5,707 nucleotides of DNA. Origin: an uncultured Lachnospiraceae bacterium (lineage in GTDB: Bacteria > Bacillota > Clostridia > Lachnospirales > Lachnospiraceae). The notes beneath the pieces are model-generated. The model did no database searches and had not been told where the DNA came from. It saw only the letters and a program-made list of their open reading frames with translations. Position 1 is the first letter of the stretch. Each line of letters begins with the position of its first letter. The DNA lies in NCBI GenBank assembly GCA_934359535.1, contig CAKRLN010000150.1:1-5707 (forward strand), in the 5' to 3' direction. Below are positions 1 to 5,071 of this stretch, one piece after another. Position numbers and translations under genes: made by a program.

Positions 1-2
1 TA

Positions 3-65
3 TGCGAATATTGGGTAGAATTGTGGGAGTACGAAGTACGGAACAATTCGTATGGCATCTTTTGA
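3..65 (+). CDS. possible C-terminal fragment of an upstream gene
   Basis: Reading frame 3 is open from the left edge to a TGA at 63-65 and would give about 20 residues, rich in aromatic and acidic residues (ending EVRNNSYGIF). The stop lies 25 bp before a strong terminator hairpin, which is where a gene end is expected. No family is recognised from so short a tail. Other frames are also possible: frame 1 closes at a TAG at 16-18, and frame 2 stays open but runs straight through the terminator, so it is unlikely. This is a weak call, resting only on position and composition. Confidence 0.3.
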   Translation, partial: CEYWVELWEYEVRNNSYGIF

Positions 66-90
66 CCCCAACATCAATATATTTCATCAT

Positions 91-135
91 AAAAAAGCAT
101 CAGTACCGGCAAATTGCTGGAACTGATGCTTTTTT
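91..135. terminator. bidirectional intrinsic terminator
   Basis: The arms at 91-104 (AAAAAAGCATCAGT) and 122-135 (ACTGATGCTTTTTT) are perfect reverse complements. An inner stem, 106-111 with 115-120, includes one G-U pair and closes a 3-nt loop; a single A-A mismatch separates the two stems. The A6 on one side and T6 on the other give a U-run on either transcript. It can therefore end both the + strand gene from the left and the minus-strand hydrolase gene whose stop is at 204. Confidence 0.9.
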
Positions 136-203
136 CATTCAGAGAGCTTTTCTTTCCCTCTGTCACTATTCTTATCTTTTGATCCGTTTCTGTCGGTCTG
201 TTA

Positions 204-1457
204 CTAGAAGATACGGCGTACAGAAATGATCGGATTATAGTTTGCTGGAGAGGTATACTTAATACCGGTTGCTGTGGTAGCAGCGTGTACAATTGTGTTA
301 TTTCCAACATAGATTGCAACATGTCCACTGTAGCAGATGATGTCACCTGGCTGCATATCCGATACGCTTACCTCGTATCCACAGCTTCTCATTGCGCTTG
401 AGCTGTGTGGAAGGCTGATTCCAAACTGTGCGTAAACGCTCATGACAAATCCGGAACAATCAGCACCGTTTGTAAGGCTTGTTCCACCATATACATATGG
501 ATTGCCAACAAACTGGCATGCATAGTTGACAACTGCCTGTCCATTGCTTCCGCTTGGCGCACTATAGCTCTTTGTCTCTGCTTCACTTGAAGAAGAGCTG
601 CTTGAAGTCTCCGACTTCGTTGTTGTCTGTGTCTTTGTCGTAGAAGTCTTTGTCTGATTCTTCTTAGCTTCTGCTTCCTTGGCAGCCTGTGCTGCTGCGG
701 CTGCTTCTGCTGCAGCCTGTCGCTCTGCCTCTTCCTTGGCAAGACGGGCCTCTTCCTCTTCCTTAGACTCTGCGTATGTATACTCTGTTGCTAAGCTTAC
801 ATAATCACTGGACACATATCCGGTTCCTTCTTCGATTGCTACTGCAACCCATCCGTCTGTATTCTCATCAATCACGGAAAGCTGTTCCTGATCTGGAACA
901 AGTCCGAGTACTGAGCTGTCTGTAGATGCCTCTGTACGAACCTTTAAGGTCTCTGTATTCACAGTTGCGACCCTTCTTCCAACACTCTTTGCAAGCCCTT
1001 CATCACCAACAACAACGAACTCTGTCTTTACATAGCCTTCTACATTGCCGGATTTGATCTTATACCATCCATTCTCTTCGCCCTCTACAGAAGCAGCAGA
1101 ATCGTTGTAAAGCTTACCAACAACCTCTGCATCCTCAGAAGCTCCGGAACGGACATTCACATAGTTGTCAACCTGTGCAACAGCAATGTCTGCGTATTCA
1201 CTGGCAACAACAGGAGCTTCATTCTCCTCTACTGCCGGCTGTGCTGCCTGAAGAACTGCATTATCTTCGCTCTGCTTCATGCACTGTGATAAAGCAAGTG
1301 AAATACCTGCTGTCGGAAGTGCGGATGCTGTCATAATGTTCGATGTATAGCTGCTGACACCTGCGGTCGGTGCAGCCTGTACTGCGAGTGATCCGGTTCC
1401 TAAGGTAATCATACCAGTAAGGACACATGCGGTTACTCTTGTTACGTTCTTTCTCAT
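204..1457 (-). CDS. secreted SH3b-SH3b-NlpC/P60 peptidoglycan hydrolase
   Basis: A 417-residue exported cell-wall hydrolase. A signal peptide spans residues 1-29 (MRKN start, hydrophobic core, VQA|AP cleavage site). Two bacterial SH3 domains follow at about 87-150 and 161-224, both with the NVRSG/KVRTE-type first strand and a GYV strand; such domains bind wall peptides. Next come a Glu/Ala/Lys helical, probably coiled-coil, linker (228-268), a Thr/Ser-rich flexible stretch (269-300), and a C-terminal NlpC/P60 domain (304-417). The catalytic residues are visible: Cys334 in DCSGF, His379 in GHVAIYVG and His391 in IVHA. This family cleaves peptide stems, classically the gamma-D-Glu-diamino-acid bond; the exact bond here is inferred. 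The start at 1457 is preferred over an upstream in-frame ATG at 1490, because only 1457 has a GGAGG at good spacing and begins directly with a signal peptide. It is monocistronic, with its own consensus promoter and a WalR-like box. The domain order matches other clostridial wall hydrolases. Confidence 0.95.
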   Translation of the reverse strand: MRKNVTRVTACVLTGMITLGTGSLAVQAAPTAGVSSYTSNIMTASALPTAGISLALSQCMKQSEDNAVLQAAQPAVEENEAPVVASEYADIAVAQVDNYVNVRSGASEDAEVVGKLYNDSAASVEGEENGWYKIKSGNVEGYVKTEFVVVGDEGLAKSVGRRVATVNTETLKVRTEASTDSSVLGLVPDQEQLSVIDENTDGWVAVAIEEGTGYVSSDYVSLATEYTYAESKEEEEARLAKEEAERQAAAEAAAAAQAAKEAEAKKNQTKTSTTKTQTTTKSETSSSSSSSEAETKSYSAPSGSNGQAVVNYACQFVGNPYVYGGTSLTNGADCSGFVMSVYAQFGISLPHSSSAMRSCGYEVSVSDMQPGDIICYSGHVAIYVGNNTIVHAATTATGIKYTSPANYNPIISVRRIF

Positions 1458-1466
1458 AAAATGGTT

Positions 1467-1471
1467 CCTCC
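1467..1471 (-). promoter_or_regulatory. ribosome binding site of the NlpC/P60 gene
   Basis: GGAGG on the minus strand lies 9 nt before the ATG at 1457. It decides the start: the alternative in-frame ATG at 1490 has only an AGGA crowded against it, and would put a hydrophilic stretch in front of the signal peptide. Confidence 0.85.
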
Positions 1472-1505
1472 AAATTTCCCCATATAACATTTCCTGTACT
1501 TATTT

Positions 1506-1522
1506 ATTACAAGTTTGTTACA
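1506..1522 (-). promoter_or_regulatory. WalR (YycF)-like binding site
   Basis: On the minus strand the sequence reads TGTAAC-AAACT-TGTAAT, an exact match to the published WalR pattern TGTWAH-N5-TGTWAH of Bacillus and Staphylococcus. A further half-site, CGTAAC, is at 1526-1531. The site is in the 5' leader, roughly 8-24 nt downstream of the start point predicted from the promoter at 1537-1565. In the Bacillus WalR regulon, sites upstream of promoters usually activate and sites over or downstream of them repress, so repression is the more likely reading. The gene product, a wall hydrolase, is a typical WalR target. Use of the same motif in this organism is inferred. Confidence 0.6.
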
Positions 1523-1536
1523 AATGTTACGTTGCT

Positions 1537-1565
1537 ATTATAGCAAAGGCTTTTTGGCATGTCAA
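1537..1565 (-). promoter_or_regulatory. consensus sigma-A promoter of the NlpC/P60 gene
   Basis: The minus strand carries TTGACA (1560-1565), a 17-bp spacer and TATAAT (1537-1542), preceded by TGC to make an extended -10. All twelve hexamer positions match consensus. The expected start is near 1530, giving a leader of about 70 nt. The -10 is in the middle of a short palindrome, TTGCTA-N3-TAGCAA, at 1532-1546. Confidence 0.92.
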
Positions 1566-1606
1566 CCCAAAATCCGGCACGATTCGAACAATTTTCGGCA
1601 TTTTTT

Positions 1607-1638
1607 GTTACTGTTCACACTACAATGTGACCAGCAAC
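1607..1638. repeat. imperfect inverted repeat without a U-tract, just after the lipoprotein gene
   Basis: The arms at 1607-1619 and 1626-1638 pair over 13 positions, with one wobble and one mismatch as minus-strand RNA, around a 6-nt loop. It begins 2 nt beyond the lipoprotein stop codon. It is followed by A residues on the minus strand and by no T-run on the + strand, so it does not fit a standard intrinsic terminator. It could be a 3'-end-stabilising hairpin, a weak terminator, or an operator upstream of the hydrolase promoter. Confidence 0.5.
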
Positions 1639-1640
1639 GA

Positions 1641-3524
1641 TTACAGCTCTTCCGGCTTTGCAACCTCATGGGAAGACCAGGAATCTGTCTGTGTTGCGCC
1701 GCTTAGACCGGCTGAGCTTCCATAGCTTTCTACCGTTATCGTATAGGCACTTATTCCTTTTACATAAACCGTTCCATCGGTTCCGACAACACTTACGGTA
1801 TTTCCATCTGCATCGGTGATCGTCCCTTCATTATACAGATTGGTCACGGTGCTGTCTCCGGTCACAGTCCAGGTTGAATCACTGCTGATATAGACATTGC
1901 AGTATCCATCTCCGCCGTTTCCGGCATAGGTTTCATCGTCTACAAAGGCACCGGAAAGGACACTTCCATTTGTCATATAAAAATCAAGCTCACTGATGCT
2001 GTCCCAAATCACATTTCCCTGCATCTTCTGATCATCTGCTGTGAAATTGCACTGGGAGCCGTTTGCGCCTGCTGTTCCCCAGCCTCTTTCATTGGTATTT
2101 CCAGTACACATAAGGAAAAATTCGCTGTCATCCGCATAGGTAATATCCACATCCGATAATAAAATATTACATTCCGTGTTCGTCGTATAGATAAGGCCTC
2201 CATTTTCTGAAGTGATAGAACCTCCAACAATCTGCATATCACTGTTTCCAACCTCAGAATCCCCGGACATGCTCTGATATACGATAATCGTCCATGTCGT
2301 ATCATTCTGGCTCAGATCCTGCATATTTCCGGTAAGGTCACAGTCAAATAAATGAATTGTATTTAAGCCCTCCATACAGATTGCCTCCGATCCGTTTGCA
2401 GTCAGCGTTGCATCATTGACTGCAATATCTGCGGTACAATATACCGCCGGGGACCCAACTCCATTACTTGTATAAGTACCACCATCGACAACCATGGTAC
2501 CGCCTCCACGGTCACTGCGGATTGCTGCTGCCGATTCTCCATCTGTTGTCACATCAAGATCCCATGCATATAGTGTTCCGCCTCCCGCTACATGAATGCC
2601 GCCGGATGTATTCTGTTTCGTTGCGATCGTAGAATCTGCTGCATACACAGTTCCATCTCCATATGCGAAAATTCCTGCCCCTCCTGCGGCATCCGTTGTA
2701 ATATCTGCATTACTGATATAAGAAGCTCCATCGGTTGTAAGAAGTGCCGCACCAACACCATAAAAGCTTGACTGATCGCCGCCTGTACTGTCATCCGAGG
2801 TACGTGTAACCGAAATATTCTTTAATACCGCATTTGCTCCGTTTAACACATGAATCGCATTTTCATCCGTTCCTGTTGAAGTATAGCTTTCACCATCCAC
2901 GGTTGTGTCCTCTGTATATTCGGTTACCGCATCATAGCTTTCCACTGCAGAAGCACTCTTTCCACCTGGCTGTCCCATTCCTTTTGATTCCGATGCCACA
3001 ATCGACGTAATATCACCATTTTCATCAAATGTGATCTCCAGCGTCATTCCTTCTTTGATATCTGACAAACTTCCTGTTTCTGTATTTCCATCCGAATCCG
3101 TTACGGAAATCACCGACTCATCATTAATCGTAAGAAGTGCTTCAGAACTCTCCGGCGGCGTGCCTCCATCATCTCCAGATGGCTTCTCCGGCGGTGTTCT
3201 TCCATTATCCGACGGCTGGCTTTCTGTTCCGTCTGTGCTCTGATCCGGTGCACTGCCCATCTGACCATCTGACGCCCCTTGCGGCATCATCTGCCCTCCA
3301 ATCGAAAGCGTGACCTCATTCCCGTCCACTGCCGTTACGGTTCCGGTTATCGTTGTAGAAACGGTATCCTCCTCTGTACCGTCTGTATAGGCAAAGGTAT
3401 TTGCAAGCGTGCCTGCTTCTGTCGCACTTTCTTCCTTATTATTTGTACTGCATGCCGTAACGGATGATACCATCATAGCTCCGATCATAAGTCCACATAA
3501 AATTCTTGATTTTTGATATTTCAT
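1641..3524 (-). CDS. surface lipoprotein, predicted right-handed beta-helix
   Basis: A 627-residue lipoprotein with a basic N-terminus, hydrophobic segment and lipobox VTAC; Cys25 would be lipidated after signal peptidase II cleavage. Residues 59-176 look like a small beta domain (GTVTAVDGNEVTLSI, then LSDIKEGMTLEITFDENGDI) resembling DUF5666-type modules. It is split by a Pro/Gly/Asp/Met-rich insert at about 78-126. Residues 220-570 are short beta-strand and turn units rich in Gly, Asp, Thr and Ser (AIHVLNGANAVLKN, GIHVAGGGTLYAWDL, GGLIYTTN), typical of pectate-lyase-like right-handed beta-helices. No catalytic residues of polysaccharide lyases can be assigned, so binding, adhesion or a structural surface role is as likely as enzyme activity. 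Related lipoproteins are common in gut clostridia, usually annotated hypothetical. The start is supported by an AGGAGG 8 nt upstream. It is divergent from the YjfB-like gene across a shared repeat operator. The fold is inferred from the sequence pattern alone. Confidence 0.85.
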   Translation of the reverse strand: MKYQKSRILCGLMIGAMMVSSVTACSTNNKEESATEAGTLANTFAYTDGTEEDTVSTTITGTVTAVDGNEVTLSIGGQMMPQGASDGQMGSAPDQSTDGTESQPSDNGRTPPEKPSGDDGGTPPESSEALLTINDESVISVTDSDGNTETGSLSDIKEGMTLEITFDENGDITSIVASESKGMGQPGGKSASAVESYDAVTEYTEDTTVDGESYTSTGTDENAIHVLNGANAVLKNISVTRTSDDSTGGDQSSFYGVGAALLTTDGASYISNADITTDAAGGAGIFAYGDGTVYAADSTIATKQNTSGGIHVAGGGTLYAWDLDVTTDGESAAAIRSDRGGGTMVVDGGTYTSNGVGSPAVYCTADIAVNDATLTANGSEAICMEGLNTIHLFDCDLTGNMQDLSQNDTTWTIIVYQSMSGDSEVGNSDMQIVGGSITSENGGLIYTTNTECNILLSDVDITYADDSEFFLMCTGNTNERGWGTAGANGSQCNFTADDQKMQGNVIWDSISELDFYMTNGSVLSGAFVDDETYAGNGGDGYCNVYISSDSTWTVTGDSTVTNLYNEGTITDADGNTVSVVGTDGTVYVKGISAYTITVESYGSSAGLSGATQTDSWSSHEVAKPEEL

Positions 3525-3532
3525 ACTCAGTT

Positions 3533-3538
3533 CCTCCT
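3533..3538 (-). promoter_or_regulatory. ribosome binding site of the lipoprotein gene
   Basis: AGGAGG on the minus strand, 8 nt before the ATG at 3524. It fixes the start that gives a proper lipoprotein signal peptide. Confidence 0.9.
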
Positions 3539-3568
3539 GTTTTTGTTCCTTTGATTCTTATAAATTTA

Positions 3569-3597
3569 ATTATACGAAGAAATCTGCCGGACAAATG
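3569..3597 (-). promoter_or_regulatory. probable activator-dependent promoter of the lipoprotein gene
   Basis: The minus strand has a perfect -10, TATAAT (3569-3574). The hexamer 17 bp upstream is CATTTG (3592-3597), a poor match to TTGACA. A strong -10 with a weak -35, and a tandem repeat beginning 7 bp further upstream, is what a response-regulator-activated promoter looks like. The predicted start near 3562 leaves a leader of about 40 nt containing the AGGAGG. Confidence 0.6.
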
Positions 3598-3604
3598 GAC
3601 GGTT

Positions 3605-3625
3605 CGTGAAGGTTACGTGAAGGTT
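3605..3625. promoter_or_regulatory. tandem 10-bp repeat, likely response-regulator operator between divergent promoters
   Basis: The 10-mer CGTGAAGGTT occurs at 3605-3614 and again at 3616-3625, identical and with an 11-bp period, one DNA turn. A third GGTT at 3601-3604 may be the end of a degraded extra copy. On the minus strand each copy reads AACCTTCACG. Direct repeats at this spacing are the usual binding layout for OmpR/PhoB-family winged-helix response regulators. The element is 7 bp from the lipoprotein -35 and 8 bp from the -35 of the YjfB-like gene. The regulator is not in this window, so its identity is inference. Confidence 0.65.
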
Positions 3626-3633
3626 CTTCCATC

Positions 3634-3662
3634 TTTACATTCCAGTCCTGTCGTGCTACACT
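3634..3662 (+). promoter_or_regulatory. sigma-A-type promoter of the YjfB-like gene
   Basis: TTTACA (3634-3639) and TACACT (3657-3662) are 17 bp apart. A TG one base before the -10 (3654-3655) makes it an extended -10 promoter. The predicted start is near 3669, giving a leader of about 35 nt with the AAGGAGGTG. It does not resemble a sigma-D (flagellar) promoter, which is the form that drives yjfB in Bacillus subtilis. Confidence 0.65.
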
Positions 3663-3687
3663 GTATTTATATAGAAGAAAGACTCAC

Positions 3688-3696
3688 AAGGAGGTG
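3688..3696 (+). promoter_or_regulatory. ribosome binding site of the YjfB-like gene
   Basis: AAGGAGGTG is a near-complete anti-16S match, 9 nt (from AGGAGG) before the ATG at 3704. It shows that translation starts there and not at an earlier in-frame ATG at 3506, which would read back through the divergent promoter region. Its strength suggests high translation. Confidence 0.92.
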
Positions 3697-3703
3697 TGGT
3701 TTT

Positions 3704-3901
3704 ATGGATCTTTATGGAATTGACACTGCGCTTTTGGCAGTACAGGCAAACCCGCAGACAAATACTCTAAGCGGTGCAGTCAGCATGAAGATGCTGGCGA
3801 ACTCCTTAGACACATCGGAGCAGATGGGAACCGATATGGTGCGGATGATGGAGAATTCCATCACACCGTATCTTGGAAACAATATTGATACCTATGTATA
3901 A
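3704..3901 (+). CDS. YjfB-family small putative motility protein
   Basis: A 65-residue protein matching the YjfB family (Pfam YjfB_motility). It has a short N-terminal MDLYGID segment, a Gln/Asn/Leu-rich helical middle with SMKML (27-31), and the characteristic C-terminus MMENSITPYLGNNID (48-62), close to the MLxxSVNPHLGxNID ending of the Bacillus protein. The family is about 60 residues, so this is full length. It has no signal peptide or membrane segment. In B. subtilis yjfB belongs to the sigma-D motility regulon, but its molecular role is not established. Here it stands alone, with a sigma-A-type promoter, a very strong ribosome binding site and a terminator starting within 5 bp of the stop. 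It is divergent from a surface lipoprotein gene across a shared repeat operator. A link to motility is known for the family only by regulon membership; a role here is inferred. Confidence 0.85.
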   Translation: MDLYGIDTALLAVQANPQTNTLSGAVSMKMLANSLDTSEQMGTDMVRMMENSITPYLGNNIDTYV

Positions 3902-3905
3902 GAAG

Positions 3906-3949
3906 ACAGCCGGAGCAGTGAAAATTTCAGTGCTCCGGCTGTTTCTTCT
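3906..3949 (+). terminator. intrinsic terminator of the YjfB-like gene
   Basis: A perfect 12-bp GC-rich stem (ACAGCCGGAGCA at 3906-3917 with TGCTCCGGCTGT at 3931-3942) closes a 13-nt loop. The tail TTTCTTCT is pyrimidine-rich with interrupted Us. It begins 4 bp after the stop codon. Upstream AGAAG can pair with CTTCT (3945-3949) to extend the stem past a TT bulge. Confidence 0.88.
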
Positions 3950-3954
3950 GTAAA

Positions 3955-4557
3955 ATGATTATCTCTATGAAATTCTTACCATCCCTATTTCGATTTCTTT
4001 CAAACTTTCATTTATTTAAAAATCATGCTTCCCCTTCACCAAAGGTGCAGATGCAGTTCATCGAACGTTCCTATGCTGAACTTGATCAACTCTATACCAT
4101 CCACTGTAATTTTTTAAAAAGCATAAATCAGCCCCTCCCCCTGGCATCCCAAACCGGTATCCCTGTTGTAGATACAACCATCAACACAAGGGCACTTTTT
4201 GCATCTGTACAAAAAATTTCCTGTGACTGGGATATTGATTTTCCACATCATTCCGGAATTTCCGATATGGATATCTACCTTTTGCTCTGTACACTTCTTG
4301 ATTTTGCAATTGACGAAGCACAAAAAAACGATTCCAACAAAGAAATGAAGGTAACCATCCGCAAAATTAATTTTTTTATTTTTGTCCAGATCCATTTTTC
4401 CAGTCAGAATGCAAACGTGATTTCTTCCCCGGAATGCGATTTCTGTATCGTTTCTGACATTCTGAAAAAATACAATGGTTCTTTCAAAACTTATTCGTCT
4501 GGAAATCTTTGCACGATAGAATTGATGCTCTCCATGCCAAGAGAATCCGTACATTGA
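3955..4557 (+). CDS. degenerate GHKL (AgrC-like) histidine-kinase-core protein, soluble
   Basis: The 200-residue product resembles the cytoplasmic half of AgrC-type GHKL sensor kinases. Residues 69-97 (IPVVDTTINTR... IDFP) match the linker before the ATPase domain. ISDMDIYLLLCTLLDFAIDEA (102-122) matches the N-box region, and ILKKYNGSF (169-177) plus a final IELML strand match its end. Key residues are missing. The N-box Asn of the usual LLDNAIEA is Phe117, there is no DxGxG-type motif or glycine lid before the last helix, and no RHD-type phospho-acceptor is seen near 36-56. No sensor membrane domain is present, so it may be a pseudokinase, phosphotransfer or scaffold protein, perhaps analogous in plan to Spo0B. 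The start is uncertain. The ATG at 3955 has no Shine-Dalgarno and sits 5 bp after the previous terminator. ATGs at 3967 and 4051 are alternatives, the last with AAAGGTG just upstream (168 residues). The first 25 residues could be an amphipathic membrane-touching helix. The gene is more AT-rich than its neighbours. Confidence 0.65.
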   Translation: MIISMKFLPSLFRFLSNFHLFKNHASPSPKVQMQFIERSYAELDQLYTIHCNFLKSINQPLPLASQTGIPVVDTTINTRALFASVQKISCDWDIDFPHHSGISDMDIYLLLCTLLDFAIDEAQKNDSNKEMKVTIRKINFFIFVQIHFSSQNANVISSPECDFCIVSDILKKYNGSFKTYSSGNLCTIELMLSMPRESVH

Positions 4558-4569
4558 TCTGAAATATCC

Positions 4570-4617
4570 AAAAAATACCCGTAAGAAACAGGCTCTGTCG
4601 TCTGTTTCCTACGGGTA
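4570..4617 (-). terminator. intrinsic terminator of ridA
   Basis: TACCCGTA (4576-4583) pairs with TACGGGTA (4610-4617), and GAAACAG (4585-4591) with CTGTTTC (4602-4608), with one A-C mismatch between them and a 10-nt loop. The six A at 4570-4575 give a U6 tail on the minus strand, so it ends the ridA transcript. The + strand side lacks a T-run, so termination of the convergent GHKL gene here would be weak. Confidence 0.88.
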
Positions 4618-4638
4618 ACATAAATCATTTCAAATGCC

Positions 4639-5013
4639 TTATTTAATTGCAATTGCTTCGATCTCTAACATCACATCCTTTGGAAGTCTTGCAACCTCAA
4701 CACAGCTTCTGGATGGGAAGTCTGATGTAAAGAATGTCTTATACACTTCGTTGATTGTTCCAAAATCATTCATCTCTTTGATAAATACGGTTGTTTTTAC
4801 AACGTTATCCATATTGGTTCCTGCTGCCTCAAGCAGATTGGACAGGTTCTTAAGTGCCTGCTTTGCCTGTGCCTCAGATCCCTCTGGAATTTCACCTGTT
4901 TCCGGAACAACTGGAATAATTCCAGATGTATATACCATTCCGTTTACTTCAATTGCCTGTGAATATGGTCCGATTGCTGCTGGTGCTTTTTCTGTACTGA
5001 TTACTTTCTTCAT
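4639..5013 (-). CDS. ridA: RidA family enamine/imine deaminase
   Basis: A 124-residue RidA (YjgF/YER057c/UK114) protein, full length for the family. RidA trimers hydrolyse reactive 2-aminoacrylate and related enamine/imine intermediates released by pyridoxal-phosphate enzymes, giving the keto acid and ammonia and so protecting those enzymes in the cytosol. Family signatures are clear: APAAIGPYSQA at 10-20 with Tyr17, TSGIIPV at 29-35, VVKTTVFIKEMNDF at 71-84, and SRSCVEVARLPKD at 101-113. Arg102 corresponds to the essential substrate-carboxylate-binding Arg105 of Escherichia coli RidA, and Glu117 to its Glu120, so it should be an active deaminase and not an Arg-less Rid subgroup. The start is supported by GAAGGA 7 nt upstream. 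It lies 58 bp downstream of the CvfB-type gene on the same strand with no convincing promoter between, so the two may be co-transcribed. It has its own terminator. Confidence 0.95.
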   Translation of the reverse strand: MKKVISTEKAPAAIGPYSQAIEVNGMVYTSGIIPVVPETGEIPEGSEAQAKQALKNLSNLLEAAGTNMDNVVKTTVFIKEMNDFGTINEVYKTFFTSDFPSRSCVEVARLPKDVMLEIEAIAIK

Positions 5014-5020
5014 ATGATAA

Positions 5021-5026
5021 TCCTTC
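5021..5026 (-). promoter_or_regulatory. ribosome binding site of ridA
   Basis: GAAGGA on the minus strand, 7 nt before the ATG at 5013. It agrees with the conserved RidA N-terminus. Confidence 0.8.
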
Positions 5027-5071
5027 TTTCCTGATCGTTACTCCTATGATAATACAATCCTTTTTCGGTGT

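Noticed and set aside
1..90. Minus-strand open frame beginning with ATGATG at 90
   Set aside because: No Shine-Dalgarno; it would start right at the edge of the terminator stem, and the translation does not look like a known protein.
2..229. A 75-codon open frame on the + strand at the left edge
   Set aside because: It runs through the perfect terminator hairpin at 91-135 and past the end of the hydrolase gene, with no family resemblance.
558..776. Low-complexity Ala/Glu/Lys and Ser/Thr-coding stretch as a possible repeat or recombination tract
   Set aside because: It is the ordinary flexible linker of the wall hydrolase, with varied codons and no exact DNA repeats of note.
1605..1628. Second WalR box upstream of the hydrolase -35
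   Set aside because: The half-sites (TGTAGT/TGTGAA and AGTAAC) each break the TGTWAH pattern and the spacing is off.
3567..3593. Sigma-D-like promoter (TAAT, 15 bp, GCCGGACA) for the YjfB-like gene
   Set aside because: The -10 matches the flagellar consensus only in its GCCG half, and the start would fall before the repeat operator. The promoter at 3634-3662 fits far better.
4114..4554. 146-codon minus-strand frame opposite the GHKL-like gene
   Set aside because: It lies entirely antisense to a + strand frame with clear GHKL-family features and has no ribosome binding site or recognisable domain.
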